The position numbers and the translations under genes were made by a program. This document shows positions 53,297 through 61,623 of a DNA stretch of 64,000 nt, in pieces; within the stretch, counting starts at the first letter, position 1, and the number at the start of each line of letters is the position of its first letter. The notes below the pieces were generated by a model. The model did not search any database. It saw nothing but the letters and a program-made list of their open reading frames with translations, and had not been told where the DNA came from. The DNA comes from Herbiconiux sp. A18JL235 (GTDB taxonomy: Bacteria > Actinomycetota > Actinomycetes > Actinomycetales > Microbacteriaceae), in contig NZ_CP162511.1 in NCBI RefSeq assembly GCF_040939305.1, positions 620,001-684,000 on the forward strand, written 5' to 3'.

Positions 53297-53880
53297 CCGC
53301 GAAGCTCCACATCACCGGGAACGCCGACGCCGACGAGCTGCTCTCGACCGACCCGCTCGCCCTGCTGGTGGGCATGCTGCTCGACCAGCAGATCGCCATG
53401 GAGACCGCGTTCGAGGGCCCGAAGAAGATCGCCGACCGCATCCGCGGCCCGTTCGACGCCGAGAACCTCGCCTCCTACGATCCGGATGCACTGGTCGAGG
53501 TGTTCAGGCAGACCCCCGCGGTGCACCGCTACCCGGGGTCGATGGCCGCGCGTGTGCAGGCGCTCTGCGCCGAGCTGGTCGCGAACTGGGGCGGCGACGC
53601 CTCGGCGCTCTGGACGGAGGGCGACCCCGACGGAAAGACCCTCCTCAGGCGCCTCGAGAGTCTGCCCGGGTACGGCGCGCAGAAGGCGCGCATCTTCGTC
53701 GCCCTGCTCGGCAAGCAGTACGGCGTGACGCCCGAGGGCTGGCGCGCCGCCGCGGGTGCCTACGGCGAGGAGGGCTCCTACCGCTCGGTCGCCGACATCG
53801 TCGACGCCGACTCGCTCACCCGCGTACGCGAGACCAAGCGCGAGGCGAAGGCAGCGGCGAAGGCGCGCGCCGCCGGCTGA
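53293..53880 (+). CDS. HhH-GPD-type base-excision repair protein
   Basis: 195 residues. Family pattern LLVGMLLDQQIAMETAFEGPKKIADRI near residue 25 and the helix-hairpin-helix LRRLESLPGYGAQKARIFVALLGKQYG near 118-145, with a Lys-rich tail (KREAKAAAKARAAG). The position of the catalytic Asp of classical HhH-GPD glycosylases is not obvious. Coupled to the MBL-fold gene, and its last 103 bp are antisense to the end of the yczE-like gene. Confidence 0.85.
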   Translation: MTAKLHITGNADADELLSTDPLALLVGMLLDQQIAMETAFEGPKKIADRIRGPFDAENLASYDPDALVEVFRQTPAVHRYPGSMAARVQALCAELVANWGGDASALWTEGDPDGKTLLRRLESLPGYGAQKARIFVALLGKQYGVTPEGWRAAAGAYGEEGSYRSVADIVDADSLTRVRETKREAKAAAKARAAG

Positions 53881-54476
53881 GTCTCGCGCTTCCCTGTCAC
53901 CCCGAACAGCCGCAGCGTGACGCCGCACAGCGGCCCGATGAGCACCGCGAACAGCACCGTGCCCACCCCCACGTTCCCGCCGAGCAGCCAGCCCACGACG
54001 AGCACGGAGCCCTCCACCAGCGCGCGACCGCGCCAGATGGGCCACCCGAGCCGGGAGTGGATCCCCGTCATGAGTCCGTCGCGCGGCCCCGGCCCCATCC
54101 TCGCGCCGATGTAGATGCCGCTCGCGACGGCGAGCAGCAGCAGGCCCGCCGCGAAGAGCAGCGCCTGCTGCCACAGCTCGCTCACGGTCGGCAGCAACCA
54201 GAGCCCGAGCTCGATCGAGGGTCCGATGAGGAGCACGTTGAGCACGGTGCCGAGGCCCGGTCGTTGTCGCAGCGGGATCCAGAACGCCAGTACGCACAGC
54301 CCGACGATGTTCGTGAGCAGACCGATGCCGAGACCCGTCACGTTCGACAGCCCCTGGGCGAAAACGGTCCACGGCGCGACGCCGATGGCGGCACGGATGA
54401 TGAGGGCGTCTGCGAAGCCGTAGAGCACCAGGCCCACGACGAGCTGGGGGATGCGGAGGGCGAGCCGGTGCGTCAT
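53778..54476 (-). CDS. YczE/YitT-like membrane protein
   Basis: 232 residues. Five to six helices with the YczE pattern LVLYGFADALIIRAAIGVAPWTVFAQGLS, GIYIGARMGPGPRDGLMTG (conserved GPRDG) and LGWPIWRGRALVEGSVLVVGWLLGG. The functional part ends near residue 195; the remaining ~36 residues are low complexity and lie antisense to the HhH-GPD gene. It is divergent from a MocR regulator, the usual genomic arrangement of YczE. Confidence 0.85.
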   Translation of the reverse strand: MTHRLALRIPQLVVGLVLYGFADALIIRAAIGVAPWTVFAQGLSNVTGLGIGLLTNIVGLCVLAFWIPLRQRPGLGTVLNVLLIGPSIELGLWLLPTVSELWQQALLFAAGLLLLAVASGIYIGARMGPGPRDGLMTGIHSRLGWPIWRGRALVEGSVLVVGWLLGGNVGVGTVLFAVLIGPLCGVTLRLFGVTGKRETQPAARAFAAAFASRLVSRTRVSESASTMSATER

Positions 54477-54479
54477 GTC

Positions 54480-54532
54480 GCCAATCCAATTTCACGATTG
54501 GCTTCAAATCAAGCGGCCAATATCGCTAGAGT
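54480..54532. promoter_or_regulatory. MocR/YczE divergent operator and MocR promoter
   Basis: GCCAATC (54480-54486) and GATTGGC (54496-54502) form an exact inverted repeat with a 9-nt spacer, 3 nt from the YczE start codon. TTCAAA (54503-54508) and TAGAGT (54527-54532) 18 bp apart make the MocR promoter; the -10 box ends 6 nt before its ATG, so the mRNA should be leaderless. Confidence 0.65.
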
Positions 54533-54538
54533 GGCGTC

Positions 54539-56008
54539 ATGGCTGACGCGCGAATCGGAACCCGGGCTCTCATGGCACTCCTCGGCGACTGGCGTGTCTC
54601 GTCGGCCGGGCCGTCGTACCTCGCCCTGTTCGATCGCATCCGGTTGCTGGTGCTCGACGGGCGCATCCCCACCGACACCCGCCTTCCGGCCGAACGCGAC
54701 TTCGCCCAGGCCCTCGGTGTGAGCCGCACCATGGTGTCGGCCGCATACCGCGAGCTGCGCGACGCCGGTTACACCACGAGCCTCCGCGGCTCAGGAAGCG
54801 TCACGCGGCTGCCCGGTCGCGCCCCGGTGAGCGGGCAGGAGGCTCCCGGCGACTTCATCGACTTCGCGAAGGCGACCTCGGCGAGCTACCCGGGCCTGTT
54901 CGCCGCCACCCAGGCCGCGATGGAACGTTACGCCGCCGAGCTCGGCGGCACCGGCATCGACCCGTTCGGCTCGATGGTGCTGCGCGAGGCGGTAGCCGCC
55001 CGCTACACGGCCCGCGGCCTGCCCACGAGCGTCGACCAGGTGATGATCACCATCGGCGCCCAGCACGCGATCTTCCTGCTCGCCCGCACGCTCATGGCCC
55101 GGGGCGACCGGGCGGTCGTCGAGCTGCCGAGCTACCCCCATGCGTACGAGGCGCTGCGGATGGCCGGGGCGCGGCTGGTTCCCGTCACCGTCGCGGCCGC
55201 GGGCAGCGGCCAGGAGCCCGACGAGCTGCACGGGTGGGACGCCGCCGGCCTCTCGCAGGCCTTCGCTCGTACCAGTCCCGCGCTGGCCTACCTCATGCCC
55301 GACTTCCACAACCCGACCGGCGAGTCCATGCCCGCTGAACTGCGGGCGCGGGTGCTGCACGATGCCGCCCGGCAGGGTTCCCTCGTCATCGCCGACGAGA
55401 CCACCGCCGAGATGGACATCGACCGGCCGGGCGAGTACCTGCCCTTCGCCGCCTACGGCGACGAGTCGACAGCCGACTCGGCGATCCTCGTGGGTTCGGT
55501 GGGCAAGACCGTGTGGGCAGGCCTCCGGGTGGGGTGGATCAGGGCCACCCCCGCGATCATCCGCAAGCTCGCTGCTCAGCGCTTCGCCGGCGACCTCGGC
55601 ACACCCGTGCTCGAGCAGCTCGTCGTCGCCGAGCTGCTGCGCGACTTCGAACCCGTCATCCGCCTGCGCTCCGAGCAGCTGCGCACCGGGCGCGACGAAC
55701 TCGAGCGCCTGCTCGCGCTCCATCTTCCCGAGTGGAAGGTGCCACGGGTGAACGGGGGACTCGCCGTGTGGGCGAATCTCGGGGCCCCGCTGAGCTCACA
55801 GCTCGCCCTCGCCGCGCGCAGCCACGGCCTTCTCATCACGGCCGGGCCGCGCTTCGGAATAGATGGCGCGTTCGAGCGGTTCCTCCGCATCCCCATCGGC
55901 TACGGCAACCCCGAACTGGTGCGGGGCGTCGAGGCGCTCGCCGCCGCCTGGCGCACGGTGACCACGGGCCCCGTCGCACCGAGCGACCTCATCGCCGACG
56001 TGGTCTGA
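54539..56008 (+). CDS. MocR-family regulator (GntR HTH fused to aminotransferase fold)
   Basis: 489 residues from ATG 54539. A GntR winged HTH (about 35-90: LPAERDFAQALGVSRTMVSAAYREL) is joined to a fold-type I aminotransferase domain (about 120-480) with PDFHNPTGESMP, IADETTAEMDID and the PLP-lysine segment VGSVGKTVWAGLRVGWIRA. MocR proteins bind PLP and sense vitamin B6 or amino acids; here the divergent YczE-like gene is the expected target. Full length. Confidence 0.94.
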   Translation: MADARIGTRALMALLGDWRVSSAGPSYLALFDRIRLLVLDGRIPTDTRLPAERDFAQALGVSRTMVSAAYRELRDAGYTTSLRGSGSVTRLPGRAPVSGQEAPGDFIDFAKATSASYPGLFAATQAAMERYAAELGGTGIDPFGSMVLREAVAARYTARGLPTSVDQVMITIGAQHAIFLLARTLMARGDRAVVELPSYPHAYEALRMAGARLVPVTVAAAGSGQEPDELHGWDAAGLSQAFARTSPALAYLMPDFHNPTGESMPAELRARVLHDAARQGSLVIADETTAEMDIDRPGEYLPFAAYGDESTADSAILVGSVGKTVWAGLRVGWIRATPAIIRKLAAQRFAGDLGTPVLEQLVVAELLRDFEPVIRLRSEQLRTGRDELERLLALHLPEWKVPRVNGGLAVWANLGAPLSSQLALAARSHGLLITAGPRFGIDGAFERFLRIPIGYGNPELVRGVEALAAAWRTVTTGPVAPSDLIADVV

Positions 56009-56129
56009 GCGCGGGTTCGAGACCGCGATCCGAGGTGACGGGAACCACCTCACCGCAGGTGCCGCCCGGCATCCGGCCGACGTCGCGGGCGACGAGCCAC
56101 CCCGGTCACCGCGGGCGTAGCCTGAGGGA

Positions 56130-56636
56130 ATGAGCGAAGACGCCGTGCACCGCAGCCGCCTCGTCGAGTGGGACGACCCCGTCGCCGGCGCTCGTCAGGG
56201 CGCCACCATGGCGGGCATCGACTACCTCGGGGCGCTTGCGCGGGGCGAGATCTCGGCTCCGCCGATGGCCAAGCTCATGGGGATGACACTCACGGAAGTC
56301 TCAGAAGGGCGTGCCGTGTTCCGGTGCACGCCGGACGAGTCGCACTACAACACGATCGGCACGGTGCACGGCGGTCTTGTCTGCACCCTTCTCGACTCGG
56401 CAGTCGGATGCGCGGTGCAGACGACTCTCGCCGCCGGTCTCGGCTACACCTCGATCGAACTCAAGGTGAGCTACCTGCGCCCTCTGCATCGGCACTCGGG
56501 CGAGATCGTCTGCGTAGGCACCGTGGTGAAGCCGGGGCGCAGGGTGGCGTTCGCCGAAGGGGTGGTGACCGACGCATCCGGAGCCGTCATCGCCACAGCG
56601 AGCAGTTCCCTGCTGGTGTTCCCCGTGGAGGCCTGA
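56130..56636 (+). CDS. PaaI-family hotdog thioesterase
   Basis: 168 residues. After a ~45-residue N-terminal part the hotdog core shows FRCTPDESHYNTIGTVHGGLVCTLLDSA (the HGG motif) and LGYTSIELKVSYLRPL, ending VATASSSLLVFPVEA. Hydrolyses acyl-CoA thioesters; the acyl group is not predictable. The stop codon lies in a hairpin shared with the convergent dps gene. Confidence 0.9.
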   Translation: MSEDAVHRSRLVEWDDPVAGARQGATMAGIDYLGALARGEISAPPMAKLMGMTLTEVSEGRAVFRCTPDESHYNTIGTVHGGLVCTLLDSAVGCAVQTTLAAGLGYTSIELKVSYLRPLHRHSGEIVCVGTVVKPGRRVAFAEGVVTDASGAVIATASSSLLVFPVEA

Positions 56637-56651
56637 GGCCCCACGGGGAAC
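56618..56651. terminator. Two-tier hairpin, bidirectional terminator
   Basis: Outer arms 56618-56628 and 56641-56651 (11 bp, exact) enclose an inner GGCC/GGCC stem around the thioesterase stop codon (56634-56636). It separates the thioesterase (+) and dps (-) ends. Confidence 0.75.
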
Positions 56652-56665
56652 GACCGTCGCCCGCG

Positions 56666-57211
56666 CTACTTCGAGCGGGAGGGCTTGCGGTTCTCGGCGC
56701 TGACCATCCAGGCGTGCTGTTCGAGTCGCTCGATGATGGCGTGCAGCACGTCGGCACTCGTGGGGTCGGCCTCGTCGACGTCGTCGTGGACCTCGCGGAT
56801 CGTCCCCACCGCCGCCTCGAGGCGTGCGGTGATGAGGTCGACCGTCTCGGCGGTGTCGATCTCGCCGTTCGGGTACTCGGGCAGCGTCGTCGTCGCTGCG
56901 ACCGTGTCGCTCCGGCCGTCGGGAACCGCGTGCAAGGCGCGCAGGCGCTCGGCCACGGTGTCGCTGAACTCGCGGGCGTCGTCGATGATCTCGTCGAGGT
57001 GCAGGTGGAGGTCGCGGAAGTTCTTGCCCACCACGTTCCAGTGCGCCTGCTTGCCCTGGATGTGCAGTTCGACCAGGTCGACCAGCACGCGCTGCAGCGA
57101 CTCGGTGAGCACCTTCGGGGCGACGAAGCCGCGCTCGGCGTTCTGGCGGCGGGTGGACTTCGCGCCGCCGTCGCTCGGAACCTCGACGTGACGTTCGATT
57201 GTGGAGGTCAT
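56666..57211 (-). CDS. dps: Dps-type DNA-binding ferritin
   Basis: 181 residues from ATG 57211. The Dps core is clear: VLVDLVELHIQGKQAHWNVVGKNFRDLHLHLDEIIDDAREFSDTVAERL (ferroxidase His/Asp/Glu) near residues 45-90, and LEQHAWMVSAENRKPSR at the C-terminus. The N-terminal 30 residues are basic (KSTRRQNAERGF) and may bind DNA. Dodecamers store iron and shield DNA from oxidants. Confidence 0.95.
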   Translation of the reverse strand: MTSTIERHVEVPSDGGAKSTRRQNAERGFVAPKVLTESLQRVLVDLVELHIQGKQAHWNVVGKNFRDLHLHLDEIIDDAREFSDTVAERLRALHAVPDGRSDTVAATTTLPEYPNGEIDTAETVDLITARLEAAVGTIREVHDDVDEADPTSADVLHAIIERLEQHAWMVSAENRKPSRSK

Positions 57212-57330
57212 GGATGCATCCTTTCGTCGGTGCTCGTCGTTCTCGCGCTCGACCGTACGCCTCGCCACCGACGCCGCAAGGGGCTTGCGCCGAAGCTGGG
57301 AACGACGTGGATGCGCGGGGGGCCTGCGCC

Positions 57331-58464
57331 TCAGACCTTCGCGTCCTGCTTCGGGAAGACGACCTTCTGCACGATGATGATCGCCGACGCAGCGATGGGG
57401 ATGGCCACCAGGGCCCCCAGCACGGAGCCGAGCGTGCCGCCCGCGATGGCGGCGATCACGACGATCGACCCCGGCACGGCGACCGCGCGGTTCATGATGC
57501 GCGGGCTCAGGAAGTAGGCCTCCACCTGCATGTAGACGAGGTAGTAGATGGCGGCGACGAGGGCCGTCAGGGGTGAGGCGAACAGGCACACCAGGGTGAT
57601 GATGATCGCGCCGCTCAGGGTGCCGACGAGGGGGATGAGGGAGGCGAGGAACGCCACGAACGCGAACAGGGCGGGGAGGGGGGCGCCGATGATGGTGAGG
57701 AAGATGAGGCTGAGGATGCCGTTGATGGCGGCGAGTCCGATCTGCCCCACCACGTAGCGACCCACCGCGCCGGTGACGTCGTCGGTGAGCGAGGCGAAGG
57801 AGGCGCGCTTGTTGGCGGGCACGAAGCGGTAGGTCATCCGCTTCATGCCGCGGAGCGAGGCGAGGAAGTAGAGGGTGAGGATGAGGACGATCACTGCGCC
57901 TGTGGCGCCGGTGGCGATTCCCGAACCCACCGCGAGGAGCCCCCCGCCCAGTGTGAGCAGATTGTTCGGGTCTTGGATGAACGCTGTCGCGTCTTGCACG
58001 GCCTTGTCGATGTCGACGAAGTTCCCGATCTGGCTCTGGAGGCCGGTGACGAAGTCGCTCTTGGCGAAGCTGTCGACGATCTGCGGGAACTGGGTGATGA
58101 AGTTGGTGGCCTGGTCGACGATGAGGGGGATGACCGCGAACAGGAGGCCGCCGAACACCAGGATGACTGCCGCGAAGACGATGACGATGGCGAGTCCCCG
58201 CTTCATGCGCCGTTCGAGCCAGGACACCAGGGGGTCGAGGCCGAGGGCGAGGAACAGGGCGACGCCGATGTAGATGAGCACGGTGCTCAGCTGCTGAACG
58301 ATGCCGCCGATGAGGATGGCGAGGAGGACGCCCAACCCACCGACGAGGCCGATGCGGAAGGCGTTCACCCGCACGGCGGGAACGCTTCGCTCTCCACCCA
58401 GCTGGAGGTCTGATCCGGGCTGTGTGACCTGTGATTCCGGCTCACCTGACTTCTTGCCGAACAC
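57331..58464 (-). CDS. AI-2E-family transporter
   Basis: 377 residues from GTG 58464 (AAGG 8 nt ahead). Eight helices with the family pattern LIYIGVALFLALGLDPLVSWLERRM, LTLYFLASLRGMKRMTYRFVP near 190, and the terminal YLVYMQVEAYFLSPRIMNRAVAVPG. Despite the name, most family members are uncharacterised permeases, some acting as ion or amino-acid antiporters; the true cargo is unknown. An upstream in-frame extension to 58521 lacks a ribosome site. Confidence 0.9.
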   Translation of the reverse strand: MFGKKSGEPESQVTQPGSDLQLGGERSVPAVRVNAFRIGLVGGLGVLLAILIGGIVQQLSTVLIYIGVALFLALGLDPLVSWLERRMKRGLAIVIVFAAVILVFGGLLFAVIPLIVDQATNFITQFPQIVDSFAKSDFVTGLQSQIGNFVDIDKAVQDATAFIQDPNNLLTLGGGLLAVGSGIATGATGAVIVLILTLYFLASLRGMKRMTYRFVPANKRASFASLTDDVTGAVGRYVVGQIGLAAINGILSLIFLTIIGAPLPALFAFVAFLASLIPLVGTLSGAIIITLVCLFASPLTALVAAIYYLVYMQVEAYFLSPRIMNRAVAVPGSIVVIAAIAGGTLGSVLGALVAIPIAASAIIIVQKVVFPKQDAKV

Positions 58465-58582
58465 GGCGCACCTTCTTCCGGTCTGTCGCGGATTCGGGCT
58501 GTCCCGATCTGAGGGCAACACTAGCCCTGGGAGCGTTTGCGCGCCCGCCGTGGCTTAATGGAGCGTCGAGAGGATTCGATCC

Positions 58583-58936
58583 ATGGGAAAACTGCTGTAC
58601 GGCTCGTCGGGCATCGAGATCGAGTTCGATGATCGCACGCTCACGCATCTGCAGATCGTGATCGCAGCGAAGCTGCGGCGCAAGGAGAGCTTCTTCTTCT
58701 CCTGGAAAGACGACCCCGCCATCGGCGACGGTCGCTCGAGCATCTGGCTCGACGCCAGCATTCCCCTGTATTTCAAGTTCGCCGGGGGGAGGGTGCCGTC
58801 GATCAACCGCGAGTGGCTCGACATTCTCACGGCGTCGTCGAACGGGAGCGGCGGCCTGCAGTTCACCGATGAACCCGGCCCGAGCGGTGCTCCCCAGACC
58901 AACGGCAGCACCCCCGGGCCCGCCACCGTTCGCTGA
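58583..58936 (+). CDS. DUF7882-like conserved protein
   Basis: 117 residues starting MGKLLYGSSGIEIEFDDRTL, followed by HLQIVIAAKLRRKESFFFSW and RSSIWLDASIPLYFKFAGG. Conserved in Microbacteriaceae, where homologues have been mislabelled ATP-dependent DNA ligase; no ligase motif is present. The last 25 residues are Gly/Pro/Ser-rich. Small soluble protein of unknown function. Confidence 0.78.
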   Translation: MGKLLYGSSGIEIEFDDRTLTHLQIVIAAKLRRKESFFFSWKDDPAIGDGRSSIWLDASIPLYFKFAGGRVPSINREWLDILTASSNGSGGLQFTDEPGPSGAPQTNGSTPGPATVR

Positions 58937-58977
58937 CGGGTGCGGCACGAGTGGTGCTGCCGATGAGTGGTGACGTG

Positions 58978-59178
58978 TCAGAGAGACGCTTCGAGCGCTG
59001 ACTGTGCTTCGTCGAGGCTCCGATAGGTGCCGAGGCTGCGCCCGGTACGGGTGGTGACCACGAAGCCGTGGGTCCACTTCTCCGTGACGATGCCGACCGG
59101 ATGCTCGTCGGCGGATGCGACCCAGAGTCCCCGCTGAGCGCTGCGCCACGAGATGGGCGCGATGAGTGTGTCTGCCAT
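58978..59178 (-). CDS. Small hypothetical protein
   Basis: 66 residues from ATG 59178 with a good ribosome site (AAAGGAG). Compact beta-rich sequence: MADTLIAPISWRSAQRGLWV, GIVTEKWTHGFVVTTRTGR and SLGTYRSLDEAQSALEASL. I do not recognise a family; the alternation of charged and aromatic residues suggests a small folded domain. Divergent from nothing nearby; the CWB2 gene ends 90 bp away on the same strand. Confidence 0.65.
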   Translation of the reverse strand: MADTLIAPISWRSAQRGLWVASADEHPVGIVTEKWTHGFVVTTRTGRSLGTYRSLDEAQSALEASL

Positions 59179-59268
59179 GGTTCTCCTTTGAACGCGACCC
59201 TCGCATCTTAGTTCCCACGTCTGAACTTTCACCGGCTTGACAAGGTCTCCTTTCGGGGGGTTGCGCAT

Positions 59269-61494
59269 TCAGTCGCCCAGGTCGTAGACGTAGCTGCCGA
59301 GGATGTCGACGATCTGGTCGGAGACGGTGTCTGGCCCACCGAGAACGTAGACCGCGCTGGGCCGGAGCCGGTCGAGGGCCTCGCCGATGTCGATCGGGAT
59401 CAAGTCTTTCTGCACCAGCAGCACGGGTGCGCCGGCGGCGATGGCCGCCGCCGACCCTGTGAGGGCGTCGGGGAACGTCTCGCCCGAGGCGATGTAGACG
59501 GCGCCTCCGGTGTTCTCGACGAAGGCGTCGTCGGCGACGGCGGCGGAGGTCTCGTAGCGGTCGGCTCCGCTCACCCGCACGGTGTCGGCGATGTCGCCGA
59601 GCTCAAGGGCCACCGTCTCTCCCACGGTGTCGGTGCCGCCGAGGATGACGATCTTCTCGGGGTCGAGCGCGATGATCTCGTCTCGCACGCTCGCGGGGAG
59701 CTCGTCTTTCTTCGTCAACAGCACGGGCGAGTCTTTTCCGGCGGCCGCGGCACCGCTGAGTGCGTCGGGCGCCTTCTCGCCGGAGGCGACGTACACCGTG
59801 GTCGCGGTGCCAAAGCTGTCGGCGGCGACCGCTGCCGACACCTCGTAGCGATCGGCTCCGCCGATCCGCTCCACGGTGCGCCCTTCGGCAGCGACCGCCG
59901 CCTCGACGCCGACACTCACGCTGGCCGTGCCGCCGAGTATCACGACGCGATCGGGCGCGAGCCTGTCGATCTCGGCCTGCACGCTCGCCGGCACCCCGTC
60001 CTTCTCCACGAGCAGCACCGGCCCGCCGGCCTCTCCAGCCGCCGGCGCCCCACTCAGCGCATCCGGATAGTTCGCCCCCGCCGCCAGGTACACCGTCCCG
60101 GCCCCTTCGGGAAACGCCCCCTCCGACACCTTCACCGCCGTCTCATACCGATCCGCCCCCGCCGCCCGAACCGCCGTCCCCGTCGCCCCCAGATTCCGCA
60201 GGAAGTAGTGCGAAGACCAGTGCAGGTTGCCGCGTGGGTACGAATCGGGGGTGAGGTTGGTCGCTCCGCCTGCCCAGGCAACGAACTGACCATTCGCCGA
60301 AACGGACGGGTGGTGGGAGAGCCCATCGCCCGAGTCGGGAAGTCGATTGGAGCTGGCGACCCGGAAGTGCCCCGTCGTGCGGTCGTTCACGAAGACTTGG
60401 CAGGCGTTCGTCGTGGGAGGGCATCCGACGCTGCGGTACGCCACGACGGAGCCGTCGCCGGAGATCGCGGGGTCGACCCCTTGCTCCGGTACACCCCCGC
60501 GCGAGCTTGTGAGGGTGGTGGTTCCAGCGCTGCGATCGCGGGTGAAGATGTAGGACCCTGGTGCGGCCGGTGCACCTGGCAGATTGTCCGCTGCGCTGGT
60601 GAACGTGACGGTCGAGCCATCTGCAGAGATGGCCGGGTCGGACGAGTCCGCGTTACCGGGCCCGGTGCCGGTGGCATCAGTGGAGATGAGATCGATGCGA
60701 CCGGTCGCGCTGTCGAAGAGGTACACCTGGCGATGCCCGTTGGCCGGCAGCGGCGTGTGCTGTTCAGTCGATGTGAAGGCGACGTAACGGCCGTCGCCGG
60801 AGATCGCGGGTTCGCTCGCTTCGACCATCGGGTCGAAACCCACCAGCGAGATGTCACCGGAGGCATCCACCCGATAGACGCGGCTGCGCGCACCTTCGAA
60901 GGCCTCGCCCGCCATGACGTCGGTCGCAGGCGTGCTGAACACGATGGCATTGCCCGACCCGGAGATGTCGACGGCGGAGATGCCGGCATCGATGTAGTCG
61001 CCGCCGTGGAGGACGCTCTTGACGACTGACGTGCTGAGCCCGGTTATGCCCGACCACACCATGACTTTGAAGGGGCGCACGAAGGCCACAAGCATGCCGT
61101 CGTCGGAGATGGACGGGAAGGACGCCCCTGGAGCGGCGACCTTCGTGGTGTTCGTCGCGGTGTCGCGGATGTAGAGCGAGGGCTGCACCTCGCGATCTGC
61201 CACATACGGAGCTAGAAGGTCTTGTGCCGATGATGCGAAGGCGACGTACCGGCCGTCGCCGCTGACGCTCGGAGCCTCATAGCTTTCGTTGTTCGTGGAA
61301 GCCACTCCCGGGACCGATGAGACGTCGACGAGTTGGGTTGTGCCGGGGGTGGGTGGGGCGGCGTGGGCGGTGGGGAGGGCGCTGGTGGCGAGGAGGGCGC
61401 CGGTGACGAGGCCGACGGAGAGCAACGCGATGGTGCGTCGCGAGAGGGGGCGCGGCTCGCGCCGGGTCGTATCGGGGCTCGAGTTCCGGGTCAT
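59269..61494 (-). CDS. Secreted beta-propeller/CWB2 cell-wall-binding protein
   Basis: 741 residues from ATG 61494. Sec signal (LSVGLVTGALLATSALPTAHA, cleavage after AHA near residue 47). Residues about 60-440 are PD40/TolB-like propeller repeats (VSGDGRYVAFASS, ISGDGRYVAFTS, ISADGSTVTFTS, VSANGQFVAWAGG). Three cell-wall-binding type 2 repeats follow, each with the ADRYETAVKVSEG...VYLAAG, VILGG pattern (about 450-735). The repeats anchor proteins to the actinobacterial cell wall. Surface-exposed; ligand of the propeller unknown. Confidence 0.9.
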   Translation of the reverse strand: MTRNSSPDTTRREPRPLSRRTIALLSVGLVTGALLATSALPTAHAAPPTPGTTQLVDVSSVPGVASTNNESYEAPSVSGDGRYVAFASSAQDLLAPYVADREVQPSLYIRDTATNTTKVAAPGASFPSISDDGMLVAFVRPFKVMVWSGITGLSTSVVKSVLHGGDYIDAGISAVDISGSGNAIVFSTPATDVMAGEAFEGARSRVYRVDASGDISLVGFDPMVEASEPAISGDGRYVAFTSTEQHTPLPANGHRQVYLFDSATGRIDLISTDATGTGPGNADSSDPAISADGSTVTFTSAADNLPGAPAAPGSYIFTRDRSAGTTTLTSSRGGVPEQGVDPAISGDGSVVAYRSVGCPPTTNACQVFVNDRTTGHFRVASSNRLPDSGDGLSHHPSVSANGQFVAWAGGATNLTPDSYPRGNLHWSSHYFLRNLGATGTAVRAAGADRYETAVKVSEGAFPEGAGTVYLAAGANYPDALSGAPAAGEAGGPVLLVEKDGVPASVQAEIDRLAPDRVVILGGTASVSVGVEAAVAAEGRTVERIGGADRYEVSAAVAADSFGTATTVYVASGEKAPDALSGAAAAGKDSPVLLTKKDELPASVRDEIIALDPEKIVILGGTDTVGETVALELGDIADTVRVSGADRYETSAAVADDAFVENTGGAVYIASGETFPDALTGSAAAIAAGAPVLLVQKDLIPIDIGEALDRLRPSAVYVLGGPDTVSDQIVDILGSYVYDLGD

Positions 61495-61500
61495 GGAATG

Positions 61501-61530
61501 AGGATAGCTCGTAACTGATGATTTGTCATC
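61501..61530 (-). promoter_or_regulatory. Leaderless promoter with overlapping palindrome (CWB2 gene)
   Basis: ATGACA (-35, 61524-61529) and TATCCT (-10, 61501-61506) are 17 bp apart; the expected transcription start is the A of the ATG at 61494. GATGA-N4-TCATC (61517-61530) overlaps the -35 box and could be an operator. Confidence 0.7.
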
Positions 61531-61623
61531 ATGTTGTCCACAGGATGACCGAGCTACAGCATCCGGTCGGATGAGATAGCTAAGATGCTTGAACACAGCC
61601 GAATACCCTCAGGAGACGTTCTC

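Noticed and set aside
58583..58936. ATP-dependent DNA ligase label for the 117-residue protein
   Set aside because: No KxDG motif or nucleotidyltransferase fold; the label is inherited misannotation in this group.
59190..59216. GGGAAC-N17-GTTC resembling a SigH/SigR promoter upstream of the 66-residue protein
   Set aside because: The implied start of transcription would fall inside the ribosome site of the gene at 59178, removing it; the match is probably chance.
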